From positions 1-39,574 of the forward strand of contig NZ_PQSQ01000078.1 of NCBI RefSeq assembly GCF_002920575.1: DNA of 39,574 nt, in the 5' to 3' direction. This DNA is from Streptomyces sp. Ru73. GTDB lineage: Bacteria; Actinomycetota; Actinomycetes; Streptomycetales; Streptomycetaceae. Both the position numbers and the translations under genes were made by a program. The notes beneath the pieces were generated by a model, which was given only the letters and a program-made list of their open reading frames with translations, was not told where the DNA came from and ran no database searches. Below, one piece after another: positions 8,156-16,240 of the stretch (position 1 is its first letter; every line of letters starts with the position of its first letter).

Positions 8156-8709
8156 GCGGTCCAGTGGCCGGCGGCGGCGTCCCACCGCCACAGCACCGTG
8201 GTGCCGTCCCGCGCCCCCATCACGTGCCAGGCGTTCCCGATCCACTGGATGCAGGGCGTGGGCTCGGGCGCGAGGTACGGGGACGGGGCGTTCTGCAGGG
8301 CCACGAGCTGGGGGAGCGCCTCGGCGGGCAGTGCGACCGGGATCACCACGTGCCAGCCGAGGTCGTTGCGCAGGTCGATCGGGCGGTCCGACTCGCTCCC
8401 GAGCCCGCCGCTGCGCCGCCCCGACTCGCGCCGCAGGAACCGGCGCACCGCTGCCCGCGTGCCCTCGTCGACCGCTCCTGCCAGCTTGCTGCCGAAGTGC
8501 GCGGCGACGGCCTGGAGGAAGGGCGTCACGGCCATCGTCACGGCGACGGTGGTGACCATGTCCGCCATCCCGCCCGGTGCCGGACGCCCGTAGACGCCGC
8601 TCGCCGGCGGGTCCGGCTGCGCATAGCCGTACGCCTGCCGGGCCTCCTCCTGCGGTACCGGCGCCGGTCCGTCCGGCCGCGCCTCGTCGTGCTCTTCCGT
8701 CTCCCCCAT
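8152..8709 (-). CDS. Hypothetical protein
   Basis: 185 residues, not recognised. The first 45 are acidic and proline-rich (low complexity). Residues about 48-95 form hydrophobic and amphipathic stretches (ADMVTTVAVTMAVTPFLQAV), and the C-terminal half is a compact, Trp-containing region (LGWHVVIPVALP... WIGNAWHVMGARDGTTVLWRW). ATG at 8709 is chosen because GGAGG lies just upstream and the upstream DinB gene ends at 8720; a longer frame to 8790 would overlap DinB. The stop overlaps that of the convergent oxidoreductase by four bases. Likely co-transcribed with DinB. Confidence 0.6.
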   Translation of the reverse strand: MGETEEHDEARPDGPAPVPQEEARQAYGYAQPDPPASGVYGRPAPGGMADMVTTVAVTMAVTPFLQAVAAHFGSKLAGAVDEGTRAAVRRFLRRESGRRSGGLGSESDRPIDLRNDLGWHVVIPVALPAEALPQLVALQNAPSPYLAPEPTPCIQWIGNAWHVMGARDGTTVLWRWDAAAGHWTA

Positions 8710-8719
8710 CACGCCTCCC

Positions 8720-9244
8720 TCAGGCGCCCACCGTGCCATCGATGGCTTCGCGAAGAAAGTCCGCATGGCCGTTGTGACGGGCGTACTCATGGATGAGGTG
8801 GAGCATGACGAGGCGGAGCGAGACGTCCTCGCCCCAGCGCGCCTGGTGGCCCGTCACGTCGAGCGAGGGGGCCGCCGCCTCGATGCGGCGGGCGTGCGCG
8901 ACCTCCGCCCGCCAGACCGCGAACGCCTCCTCGCGGGTGGCGCCGCGCGCGTCGTACGCGGCCTGGTAGTCCCCCTCGTCCGACCAGACGAGGGGGACGT
9001 CCTCGGCGTTGATCACCCGGCGGAACCAGGCGCGCTCCACCTCCGCCATGTGCCGGACCAGGCCGAGCAGGGTGAGCGTGGACGGCGGGCTCGCGCGGCG
9101 GCGCAGCTCCTCGTCGGTCAGCCCCTCGCACTTCATCGCGAGCGTGGCGCGGTGGTGGTCGAGGAAGGCGCGCAGCGTCTCCCGCTCCCCGCCGCGCAGC
9201 GGCGGCCCGGTCCGCTCGACGGACCCGACGCGTTCGGTGGTCAC
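8720..9244 (-). CDS. DinB/DUF664 family protein
   Basis: 174-residue four-helix-bundle protein of the DinB superfamily. Family marks are LTLLGLVRHMAEVERAWFRR (first metal-ligand histidine) and LVMLHLIHEYARHNGHADFLRE (the paired histidines HEYARHNGH). In actinobacteria this family includes mycothiol-dependent transferases that use a divalent metal, so a thiol-transfer or detoxification role is plausible. The ATG at 9244 opens the frame. Followed after ten bases by the hypothetical gene at 8709. Confidence 0.85.
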   Translation of the reverse strand: MTTERVGSVERTGPPLRGGERETLRAFLDHHRATLAMKCEGLTDEELRRRASPPSTLTLLGLVRHMAEVERAWFRRVINAEDVPLVWSDEGDYQAAYDARGATREEAFAVWRAEVAHARRIEAAAPSLDVTGHQARWGEDVSLRLVMLHLIHEYARHNGHADFLREAIDGTVGA

Positions 9245-9293
9245 CGGCGCTCCCCTCCCCGTGCCGCGCCCGTGCCGCGGCCCCGGCGAGAGG

Positions 9294-10787
9294 TTAGCCC
9301 GCGCCGATCTCCTCCGCCGGGCTTTCCGCCCGCTTGCCCAGCGCGCTGTGCCGGCGGCCGTAGCCGAAGTACAGCGCCAGCCCGGCCGCGAGCCAGACCA
9401 GGAAGCCGATCCAGGTGATGACCTGGAGGTTGAGCATCAGGTACAGGCAGCACAGCAGCGAGACCAGCGGGATGACCGGTACCCAGGGGGTGCGGAAGGC
9501 GCGCGGCAGGTCGGGCGCGGTGCGCCGGAGGATCAGCACGCTCGCGGAGACCGCGGCGAAGGCGAACAGCGTGCCGATGTTGACCATCTCGGCCAGCAGG
9601 TCGAACTTCAGGAAGGCGGCCAGGCAGGCCATGATGACGCCCAGCACCCACAGGTTGACCTTCGGGGTGCCGTGCTTCGGGTCGACCTTGCACAGCGCCT
9701 TCGGCAGCAGCCCGTCGCGGGCCATGGCGAAGACGACCCGGCTCTGCGAGCGGAAGCAGATCAGGCTCACGGCGGTCAGGCCGACCACCGCGCCCACGCT
9801 GATGACCGTGGCGAAGCCCGGGTGCCCCTTGGCGGTGAAGGCGTCGGCGAGCGGTGCCTGCACCGACAGCTCGGAGTAGTGCTGCATGCCGGTGACCACC
9901 AGGCACACCGCGACGTACAGCACGGTGACGATGATCAGCGAGGCGATGATGCCGATCGGCAGGTCGCGCTGCGGCTTGCGGGTCTCCTCGGCGGTGGTGG
10001 CGACCATGTCGAAGCCGATGTACGCGAAGAAGACCATGGCCGCCGCGCTCAGGATGCCGGCCACGCCGAACGCGGTCGGGGTGATGCCGGTGAGCACCTG
10101 GAGCAGCGGGGCCTGGAGCCCGGCGACCTTGCCGGTGGGCTGCGGGTCCGGCACGAAGGGGTGGTAGTTCGCGGTGTCGATGAGGAACGCGCCCGCGACG
10201 ATCACCAGCAGCACGATGGCGAGCTTGACCGCGACGAGCACGTTCGTGACGCCCTTGGACAGCTTGCCGCCCGCGATGAGCACACCGGTCAGCACGAGGA
10301 TGAGGACCGCGGCCGGCAGGTTCATCACCGAGCCGTCGCCGCCGCTCACCGCCGCCGGCAGATGCACGCCGATGCCGTTGAGCATCGACCCGAGGTAGCC
10401 GGACCAGCCGACCGCGACCACCGAGGTGGCCAGCGTCAGCTCCAGGCTCAGCGCCCAGCCGATGATCCAGGCGGGCAGCTCGCCGAGCGAGGTGTAGGAG
10501 TAGGAGTACGCGGACCCGGCGACCGGCACCGAGGACGCGAATTCCGCGTAGCACAGCGCCGCGCAGCCGCAGACCGCCGCGGCGACGACGAAGGAGAGCG
10601 CCACGGCGGGGCCGGCCATGTTCCTGGCCACCGTGCCGGTCAGTACGAAGATTCCGGTGCCGAGAATGACACCTACCCCGAGGATGGTGAGATCCAGCGC
10701 GGAAAGATCACGGCGCAGGCGCTGTTCGCCTTCTCCGCGAGCCTCCTTCATTGCGCGTTCCAGGGGCTTTTTTCGTAGCAGACTCAC
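9294..10787 (-). CDS. APC-family amino acid permease
   Basis: About 497 residues with some 12-14 membrane helices. The first one (LTILGVGVILGTGIFVLTGTVA) carries the GxGxGTGIF signature of APC transporters, and FFAYIGFDMVATTAEETRKPQRDLP is the conserved loop of the cationic/basic amino acid group. It is a cytoplasmic-membrane proton or sodium symporter for amino acids. The GTG at 10787 (SLLRKKPLERAMKE) is chosen by resemblance to family N-termini; a GTG at 10826 would add 13 residues, and neither has a strong Shine-Dalgarno. It follows the UxaA gene on the same strand after about 150 bases, so probably has its own promoter. Confidence 0.88.
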   Translation of the reverse strand: MSLLRKKPLERAMKEARGEGEQRLRRDLSALDLTILGVGVILGTGIFVLTGTVARNMAGPAVALSFVVAAAVCGCAALCYAEFASSVPVAGSAYSYSYTSLGELPAWIIGWALSLELTLATSVVAVGWSGYLGSMLNGIGVHLPAAVSGGDGSVMNLPAAVLILVLTGVLIAGGKLSKGVTNVLVAVKLAIVLLVIVAGAFLIDTANYHPFVPDPQPTGKVAGLQAPLLQVLTGITPTAFGVAGILSAAAMVFFAYIGFDMVATTAEETRKPQRDLPIGIIASLIIVTVLYVAVCLVVTGMQHYSELSVQAPLADAFTAKGHPGFATVISVGAVVGLTAVSLICFRSQSRVVFAMARDGLLPKALCKVDPKHGTPKVNLWVLGVIMACLAAFLKFDLLAEMVNIGTLFAFAAVSASVLILRRTAPDLPRAFRTPWVPVIPLVSLLCCLYLMLNLQVITWIGFLVWLAAGLALYFGYGRRHSALGKRAESPAEEIGAG

Positions 10788-10935
10788 GGTGTTATTCCGA
10801 ACTCTCTGGGTGATGCGGGGACGCACGTACGTGGCCCCCGCCGGAGGAGTGTCGGACAGCCGTGCAGCTCACCGCAACGCGACGCCCCGCTGTCTCACAT
10901 CGTGATACGTATCGTCCGTGCCGGTATTTCCCCGG

Positions 10936-12474
10936 TCACATCACCGTACCGATGTGCCACGGCACGAATTCCTCCTCGCCGTATTCCATCGATTCGCTCT
11001 TCGTGGGCTCACCCGAGGCGACCGCGAGGACGCGTTCGAAAATTGCCTTGCCCGTTTCCTCGACGGTGCCGGTGCCGTCGACGATGCCGCCGGCATTGAT
11101 GTCCATGTCCTCGGACATGTGCTCGTACAGCGGCGTGTTCGTGGCGATTTTCAGGCTCGGTACGGGCGCGCAGCCGAAGGCCGAGCCGCGCCCCGTCGTG
11201 AAGCAGACGACCTGCGCGCCGCCGGCGACGATGCCGGTCACCGAGACCGGGTCGTAGCCGGGGGTGTCCATGAACACGAAGCCCTTGGCCGTCACCGGCG
11301 CCGCGTACTCGACCACGTCGGCGAGGGCCGTGGTGCCGCCCTTGGCGACGGCGCCGAGCGACTTCTCCAGGATGGTGGTGAGGCCGCCGGCCTTGTTGCC
11401 GGGGGACGGGTTGTTGTCCATCGAGCCGCCGTTCCGGGCGGTGTACTCGCGCCACCACGCGATCCGCTCCAGCAGCTTCTCGCCGACCTCCTTGCTGACC
11501 GCACGGCGTACGAGCAGCTGCTCCGTGCCGTAGATCTCCGGCGTCTCGCCGACCACGCCGGTGCCGCCGTGCCGGACCAGCCGGTCCACGGCGTCGCCGA
11601 GCGCCGGGTTGGCGGTGATGCCGGAGTAGGAGTCGGAGCCGCCGCAGTTCGTGCCGAGGATCAGCTCGCTCGCCGGCACGGTGCTCCGGCGGGCGCGGTC
11701 GGCGGCCGGCAGCATCTCGGTGAGCCGTTCGACGCCGGCCGCCACGGTCTTCCGGGTGCCGCCCAGCTCCTGGATCGTGCTCGCCACGACGGGCAGGTCG
11801 GAGCGGAGCGGCAGTCCGTCGGTCAGCGCTTTGACCTGGTTGTCCTCGCAGCCCAGGCCGAGCAGCAGGAAGCCGGCGAAGTTCGGGTGCGTCAGATAGC
11901 CGCGCATCACGCGCCGCAGCACCTCGATGCCCTCGCCGTCCGCCGCCAGCCCGCAGCCCTGGCCGTGGGTGAGCGCCACGACGCCGTCGATGTGGTCGTA
12001 GTCGTCGAGGACGCCGGAGTACCGCAGTCGCGCCGCGATCTGCTTGGCCGCGGTCGCCGAGCAGTTGACGCTGGTCAGGATGCCCAGGTAGTTGCGCGTG
12101 CCGACCGTGCCGTCGGCGCGTACGTACCCCTGGAAGGTGGCCCGTCCGGACTCCGGCAGCAGCTCCGTCGGCCGGGCGTCCACGGAGAACTCGGCGTCCC
12201 GCGCGAACTCCCGGTACTCGAGGTTGTGCAGATGGACGTGGTCGCCGGGCTCGATGTCCTCGGCCGCGAAGCCGATGACCTGCCCGTACCGCAGCACCGG
12301 CGCGCCCCGGCGGACGGCGTGCAGCGCGACCTTGTGCCCGCGGGGGACGCCGGCGCGGAGCCGGACGGGCCGGCCGTCCGCGTCGGCCGTGGTGCCCGCC
12401 GCGAGATCGGCGGTCGCGATCGCGACGTCGTCCTGGGACTGGAGGCGGAGGAGACGGGCGGTGGGCAGGACCAT
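10936..12474 (-). CDS. UxaA/GarD-family sugar-acid dehydratase
   Basis: 512 residues, the length of altronate/galactarate dehydratases. It has an N-terminal SAF domain (about 1-90), then the large UxaA domains: GTRNYLGILTSVNCSATAAKQIA, THGQGCGL, LLLGLGCEDNQV, LGTNCGGSDSYSGITANPALG, and CFTTGRGSAFGCAPVPSLKIATN. The conserved cysteines and acidic residues fit a metal-dependent sugar-acid dehydratase making a 2-keto-3-deoxy acid. ATG at 12474 is preferred (GAGG five bases upstream); a GTG two codons earlier is possible. It is divergent from a DapA-like lyase with a shared operator motif, so they form one sugar-acid route. The exact substrate is unknown. Confidence 0.82.
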   Translation of the reverse strand: MVLPTARLLRLQSQDDVAIATADLAAGTTADADGRPVRLRAGVPRGHKVALHAVRRGAPVLRYGQVIGFAAEDIEPGDHVHLHNLEYREFARDAEFSVDARPTELLPESGRATFQGYVRADGTVGTRNYLGILTSVNCSATAAKQIAARLRYSGVLDDYDHIDGVVALTHGQGCGLAADGEGIEVLRRVMRGYLTHPNFAGFLLLGLGCEDNQVKALTDGLPLRSDLPVVASTIQELGGTRKTVAAGVERLTEMLPAADRARRSTVPASELILGTNCGGSDSYSGITANPALGDAVDRLVRHGGTGVVGETPEIYGTEQLLVRRAVSKEVGEKLLERIAWWREYTARNGGSMDNNPSPGNKAGGLTTILEKSLGAVAKGGTTALADVVEYAAPVTAKGFVFMDTPGYDPVSVTGIVAGGAQVVCFTTGRGSAFGCAPVPSLKIATNTPLYEHMSEDMDINAGGIVDGTGTVEETGKAIFERVLAVASGEPTKSESMEYGEEEFVPWHIGTVM

Positions 12475-12575
12475 GAGCACCTCGCTGCGGCGGCGGGCGG
12501 AGCGGCTGGACGGTCGGCGGTGCGGTCGGCTGGGTGCGCGGGTGGCTGCCGGCGTACGGGCGGTTGTGCGGCCGG

Positions 12576-12590
12576 CCGTTCGATATATCG
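12576..12590 (-). promoter_or_regulatory. Operator copy upstream of the UxaA-type gene
   Basis: On the minus strand this reads CGATATATCGAACGG, matching 13 of 15 bases of CGATATCTCGAACGT at 12771-12785 on the plus strand. It lies about 100 bases upstream of the dehydratase start and contains the palindrome CGATATATCG. The two copies face their respective divergent genes. Confidence 0.5.
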
Positions 12591-12765
12591 GTCACTGGTT
12601 GATATCCGGTGCACGCTAGAACCGGGCCCGAGGGAGTGTCAATGACGCCTCCCCGTCGGCACCGTGGACCTCCGTACCCCTGACTCGCCCTCAGGGCTGC
12701 CCACTTGCCGGTGCATTGACGCCGCTCAGAGGGCGGCTCTACGCTCCCGCTCAACAGGTCGGACA

Positions 12766-12785
12766 ACGTTCGATATCTCGAACGT
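12766..12785. promoter_or_regulatory. Operator palindrome upstream of the DapA-type gene
   Basis: ACGTTCGA-TATC-TCGAACGT, a perfect 8-bp inverted repeat with a 4-base spacer, ending 16 bases before the ATG at 12802. The form resembles IclR-type sites, and it shares a 15-base half with 12576-12590. The 327-base divergent gap (12475-12801) holds these two sites and no other gene that I can see. No regulator gene is adjacent. Confidence 0.6.
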
Positions 12786-12801
12786 GACGAGAGAGGCTCC
12801 C

Positions 12802-13722
12802 ATGCTGACGACGCCCCTGAGCGGTGTGATCCCGGTCGTCCCGACGGTCTTCGACGACGAGGAGGAGCTGGACCTCGCCGGGCTGGCCCGGGTCGTCGAC
12901 TACCTCATCGACGGCGGCGCCGACGCGCTCTGCGTCCTCGCCAACTACTCCGAGCAGTTCTCGCTGACCGACGACGAGCGCGACCAGGTCTGCCGCACCG
13001 TCCTCGAACGCGCCGCCGGACGCGTGCCCACGGTCGTGACGACCAGCCACTACAGCGCCCGCGTCGCCGCTCGCCGGAGCAAGGAGGCACAGGCCATGGG
13101 CGCCGACATGATCATGCTGATGCCGCCGTTCTTCGGCGCCACCATGGCGGTCCCCGAGGCGGCCCTGACCGACTACTTCACCACCGTGGCCGCCGCCACC
13201 GACCTGCCCCTGATGGTCCAGGACGCGCCGATGTCCACCACCCCGCTCCCCGTCGGCCTCCTCGTCCACCTGATCAAGGAGGTGCCGCAGCTGCGGTACG
13301 CCAAGATCGAGACGCCCGGCGCCGCCGACAAGCTCCGCACCCTCATCGCCGCCGTCGGCGACCAGCTGGAAGGCCCGTTCGACGGCGAGGAGGCGGTCAC
13401 CCTCATACCGGACCTGGACGCCGGCGCGGTCGGCACCATGTCCAGCTCGACGGTGCCGGACCAGCTGGGCCGGATCGTCCGCCGCTACCACGCGGGGGAC
13501 CGGGACGGCGCGGTCGCGGACTGGGAGGCGCTGCTGCCGCTCATCCACTACGAGAACCGGCAGTGCGGACTGCGCGCGCAGAAGATCCTGCTCGCCGAGG
13601 GCGGCGTCATCGGCTCCGACCGCACCCGCGCCCCCTTCGGCCCGGTGCCGCCCGAGACCCGTGCAGGACTCCTCGAACTCGCCCGCCGCCACGACCCGTT
13701 GGTGCTGCGCTGGGCGCGGTGA
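12802..13722 (+). CDS. DapA-family lyase, resembling 2-keto-3-deoxy-sugar-acid dehydratase
   Basis: 306-residue class I TIM-barrel lyase. The Schiff-base lysine is K168 in YAKIETPG. The segment EGPFDGEEAVTLIPDLDAGA resembles L-2-keto-3-deoxyarabonate dehydratases rather than true dihydrodipicolinate synthases. The usual YNxP catalytic tyrosine is replaced: the strand reads LMVQDAPMST. ATG at 12802 follows GAGAGG. Divergent from the UxaA-type dehydratase, which would supply its 2-keto-3-deoxy acid. I infer dehydration or aldol cleavage of a pentonate or hexarate intermediate; it is not a lysine-pathway enzyme on this evidence. Confidence 0.78.
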   Translation: MLTTPLSGVIPVVPTVFDDEEELDLAGLARVVDYLIDGGADALCVLANYSEQFSLTDDERDQVCRTVLERAAGRVPTVVTTSHYSARVAARRSKEAQAMGADMIMLMPPFFGATMAVPEAALTDYFTTVAAATDLPLMVQDAPMSTTPLPVGLLVHLIKEVPQLRYAKIETPGAADKLRTLIAAVGDQLEGPFDGEEAVTLIPDLDAGAVGTMSSSTVPDQLGRIVRRYHAGDRDGAVADWEALLPLIHYENRQCGLRAQKILLAEGGVIGSDRTRAPFGPVPPETRAGLLELARRHDPLVLRWAR

Positions 13723-13752
13723 CGCGACCGCCGGGGGTACCGGCCGTCGGCG

Positions 13753-14628
13753 TCAGGTACCGAGGTCCTCCACCAGCACCAGATGTGTCAGGTAATGGCT
13801 GCCGAGCCCGGTGAGCAGCGCCGCCTTCGCCGGGTCCACGCGGACCTCGATCCGGCCGTGGCCGGCGTCGGTGGAGAGGTTCAGCAGGTCGGAGGCGCAG
13901 CTCACGCTGAGGAAGTGCAGCAGCGAGAGGTCCACGACCAGGCGGCCGTCGTGCGCCGTGCGCCGGAACGCCTCGCGCAGCGCGGCCAGCCAGTCGACCT
14001 GCGTGGCCATGTCGGCCTCGCCGACGAGCCGGACCAGGCCGGCCGTGTGCAGCGCCCGCAGCGTGCCGGTCGCTTCGAGCAGCTCGTGCGGATGGGCCGC
14101 GCGCACCGCGTCGAGCACCGCGGGATCGAAGGCGTCGGTGTCGTACGCGCAGACCTCGCTGTAGGAGCCGGCGGTGAAGAGGTGCGCCGTGTCCGCCTCG
14201 CGGGCGAGCACCTCCGCCAGGTCCGCGCCGAGGTCGGCGACCCAGCACATGTCGCTGAAGAGGCGCAGCCCGGAGTACCCCTCGGCCAGCGCGCGCTCGG
14301 TCTCCTCCTGGAGGCGCCGGCAGTGCCGGGCCGCGGTGAGGCGGCGGCCGGTGCGCAGCAGCCCGCGCATGCCGGCGAAGACCAGCTGGCCGCGGCCGCC
14401 GACGTGGTCGAGCGGTGGCCCGTGCTCCTCCAGGCGGGCCCGGACCTCGTCGTGGTCGTCCGACGGCGCGGGGCAGATGATCACCTTCTCGCCGCGCTGC
14501 AGGCCCTGCCAGGCGTACGCGGCCACCAGGTCCCAGGCCGGCCGCCCGGAGTACCGGCAGAACGCGTGGTCCCCTGCGCGCATGCGCTGCACGGGCAGCG
14601 TGCCGCGGCGTCCCTGCTCCCCGGCCAT
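13753..14628 (-). CDS. MEDS-STAS domain protein (anti-anti-sigma type)
   Basis: 291 residues. The first part (about 14-170) is a MEDS sensory domain: MRAGDHAFCRYSGRPAWDL, QRGEKVIICPAP, and SGLRLFSDMCWVADLG. The second part (about 190-285) is a STAS domain: DWLAALREAFRR, then VVDLSLLHFLSVSCASDLL, whose serine follows the pattern of phosphorylatable anti-sigma antagonists. Streptomyces carries many of these, acting in partner-switching with anti-sigma kinases and responding to small ligands or stress. ATG at 14628 has GGGAGG nine bases upstream. Divergent from a HAD-like gene. No anti-sigma factor is next to it. Confidence 0.8.
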   Translation of the reverse strand: MAGEQGRRGTLPVQRMRAGDHAFCRYSGRPAWDLVAAYAWQGLQRGEKVIICPAPSDDHDEVRARLEEHGPPLDHVGGRGQLVFAGMRGLLRTGRRLTAARHCRRLQEETERALAEGYSGLRLFSDMCWVADLGADLAEVLAREADTAHLFTAGSYSEVCAYDTDAFDPAVLDAVRAAHPHELLEATGTLRALHTAGLVRLVGEADMATQVDWLAALREAFRRTAHDGRLVVDLSLLHFLSVSCASDLLNLSTDAGHGRIEVRVDPAKAALLTGLGSHYLTHLVLVEDLGT

Positions 14629-14733
14629 CACCCGTCGCCTCCCGTCGCGCCGCCGTCCGGACCACCCCGCTGGTTCGCTGCCGCAGGAGAACATAGGTGA
14701 AGGGGGACGCGCGGCGGCAGCCCGGCCCGTCAA

Positions 14734-14786
14734 CTGCACGGGTGTGCAGGACAACCGATCGGCTGAGTCCATATCGGACCGGTCCG
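14734..14786. promoter_or_regulatory. Cluster of palindromes in the MEDS/HAD divergent region
   Basis: Three symmetric elements in 53 bases: CTGCAC-GGGT-GTGCAG (14734-14749), CCGATCGG (14755-14762) and CGGACCGGTCCG (14775-14786). They lie in the 285-base gap between divergent genes at 14628 and 14914. Repressor sites or a transcript hairpin are both possible. Confidence 0.35.
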
Positions 14787-14913
14787 GTGCCGACTGTGAC
14801 CGGTGATGTCCTGCGCCGCCCTCCCTCCGCCGCCTTCCGGCCGCTTTCCCCGCCGGCCGGACCGAACGGCCGATCCGGTGGCGGCGGGCAGCGGGGGAGG
14901 GGACCATCGGGGC

Positions 14914-15453
14914 GTGACGGATTCGCGCCCGCTGCTGCTGCTCGACGTCGACGGCCCGCTGAACCCCTGGCTCGCGCCGGACGAGCAGGGCCCCGCCGGA
15001 TACGGCACGCACCGGATGCGGCCGCCGGGCTGGGAGGCGCCGCGCGCGCCGCTGCTCGTCCGGCTCAACCCCGCGCACGGCCCGGCGCTCCTCGCCCTCG
15101 GCTGCCGGCTGGTGTGGGCCACGACGTGGCGGGACGCGGCCAACACCTGGATCGCACCGGTCCTCGGGCTGCCCCCGCTGCCGTACCTCGACTGGCCCGA
15201 CGGCCACCGCGCCGGCCCGGACGGCGTGCACTGGAAGACCCGGCACCTGGTGCGCTGGGCGGCGGACCGCCCGTTCATCTGGGTCGACGACGAGATCGGC
15301 CCGGCGGACCGGCACTGGGTGGCGCACCACCACGCGGGGCCCGCGCTGCTGTACCGGGTCGACGCGGCGGTCGGCCTGCTCCCCGGCGACTTCGACGCGC
15401 TCGCCGCCTGGGCCGCCGATCCGGCGCCGGACGGGGGAGCAGCCGGGGCCTGA
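14914..15453 (+). CDS. HAD-like hydrolase-fold protein
   Basis: 179 residues. It has the HAD motif I as LLLLDVDGPLNPW (D11, D13), motif II as LVWATTWRDAA (Thr), a lysine in HWKTRHLVRWA, and the acidic motif IV as FIWVDDEIGPAD. This is the compact capless form often called HAD-domain protein in Streptomyces; the substrate is unknown. The GTG at 14914 is used because it starts just before the motif and GGAGGGG lies upstream; the open frame extends to 14803 with Pro/Arg-rich sequence. The 3' end lies in a 33-bp duplication. Confidence 0.7.
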   Translation: MTDSRPLLLLDVDGPLNPWLAPDEQGPAGYGTHRMRPPGWEAPRAPLLVRLNPAHGPALLALGCRLVWATTWRDAANTWIAPVLGLPPLPYLDWPDGHRAGPDGVHWKTRHLVRWAADRPFIWVDDEIGPADRHWVAHHHAGPALLYRVDAAVGLLPGDFDALAAWAADPAPDGGAAGA

Positions 15454-15490
15454 CCGACGCCGGACGGGGGAGCGGCCGGGGCCTGACCGA
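15426..15490. repeat. 33-bp tandem duplication spanning a stop codon
   Basis: Copies at 15426-15457 and 15459-15490 (period 33), identical except one A/G. The first copy contains the HAD-like gene's last codons and its TGA. The second copy repeats the same codons and TGA outside the gene. Confidence 0.8.
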
Positions 15491-15664
15491 TGCTGCCGTG
15501 GCGCTCACGCACCTTCTTGACCGGCGGGGCACCGCCCCATACGTTCGACGCCCGGCGCGCGGTACGCCACGCGCGCCGCTCACCGGCCGACGAACGCACG
15601 TGCGCAACGCCCTCCCCCTCTGCCGCGCCACCCACCCGTGGCGCGCCGTCCGAAGGAGGCCCAG

Positions 15665-16189
15665 GTGTCCGTCACCATCTGTTCGCTGCTGTGGGACGCG
15701 AAGCGGCACGGCGCCGGCTCGCAGCGGATCTCGTACGGCAGCGACGGTTACCACCTCGTCCGGTTCCCGTACGGCGAGTCGGACGAGAGCTACGACCCGT
15801 GGCGCATGCACGACCCGGCCAACGGCGGCAGCCCCGACTCGGCCTTCCCCGACGAGCGCTCCGGGCTCATCTGGCCCAGCCACGAGGGCTGGGGCGTACT
15901 CTCCGCGATGGTCTTCTGGGCCGCCGACTCCCGGCCCAACGAGTACCGCGCCCGCTTCGTCCGCGACCCGCTGAGCACCGGCAGCGGCTACGACTCCACG
16001 GCCACCACCGACACCTGGAAGACCGGCGGCGGCCAGTACAAGACGTACATGTGGCAGATCTTCGTGCACCCCGGCACGCCGCTCGGCCTGAAGATCTCAG
16101 CGCGCGGCCCGGGCGACACGAAGGTCCCGGCGCCGATCACCCACGCCCAGTTCAAACTGGCCATCCACACGGACGTGAAGCGGCCCTGA
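15665..16189 (+). CDS. Conserved-looking hypothetical protein, beta-rich
   Basis: 174 residues, not recognised as a named family. It is rich in Tyr, Trp and Gly with alternating hydrophobic patterning (SVTICSLLWDAKRHG, YHLVRFPYGESDESYDPWRM, WGVLSAMVFWAADSRPNEY, MWQIFVHPGTPLGLKIS), suggesting a beta-sandwich. No signal peptide or membrane helix is visible, so cytoplasmic. GTG at 15665 is chosen because GAAGGAGG ends five bases upstream; an ATG 27 bases earlier lies before that site. Single gene, convergent with the HAD gene at 16241. Confidence 0.65.
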   Translation: MSVTICSLLWDAKRHGAGSQRISYGSDGYHLVRFPYGESDESYDPWRMHDPANGGSPDSAFPDERSGLIWPSHEGWGVLSAMVFWAADSRPNEYRARFVRDPLSTGSGYDSTATTDTWKTGGGQYKTYMWQIFVHPGTPLGLKISARGPGDTKVPAPITHAQFKLAIHTDVKRP

Positions 16190-16190
16190 G

Positions 16191-16233
16191 GCGTCGACCG
16201 GCCCCGAGGCGGGCGGGGTGCGCCGGCCGACGC
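16191..16233. terminator. Hairpin between convergent genes
   Basis: GCGTCGACCGGC (16191-16202) pairs with GCCGGCCGACGC (16222-16233) with one mismatch around a 19-base loop. It starts right after the stop at 16189 and ends before the opposing stop at 16241. Confidence 0.45.
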
Positions 16234-16240
16234 GGGCGGG

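Noticed and set aside
9009..10778. Long plus-strand frame of 589 codons
   Set aside because: Antisense to DinB and the amino acid permease; composition is Gly/Asp/His/Arg-rich, a mirror of membrane-helix codons.
14755..14762. CCGATCGG as a second copy of the 5299-5312 operator
   Set aside because: Only the 8-bp core is shared and the flanks differ; such a GC-rich core is expected by chance here.
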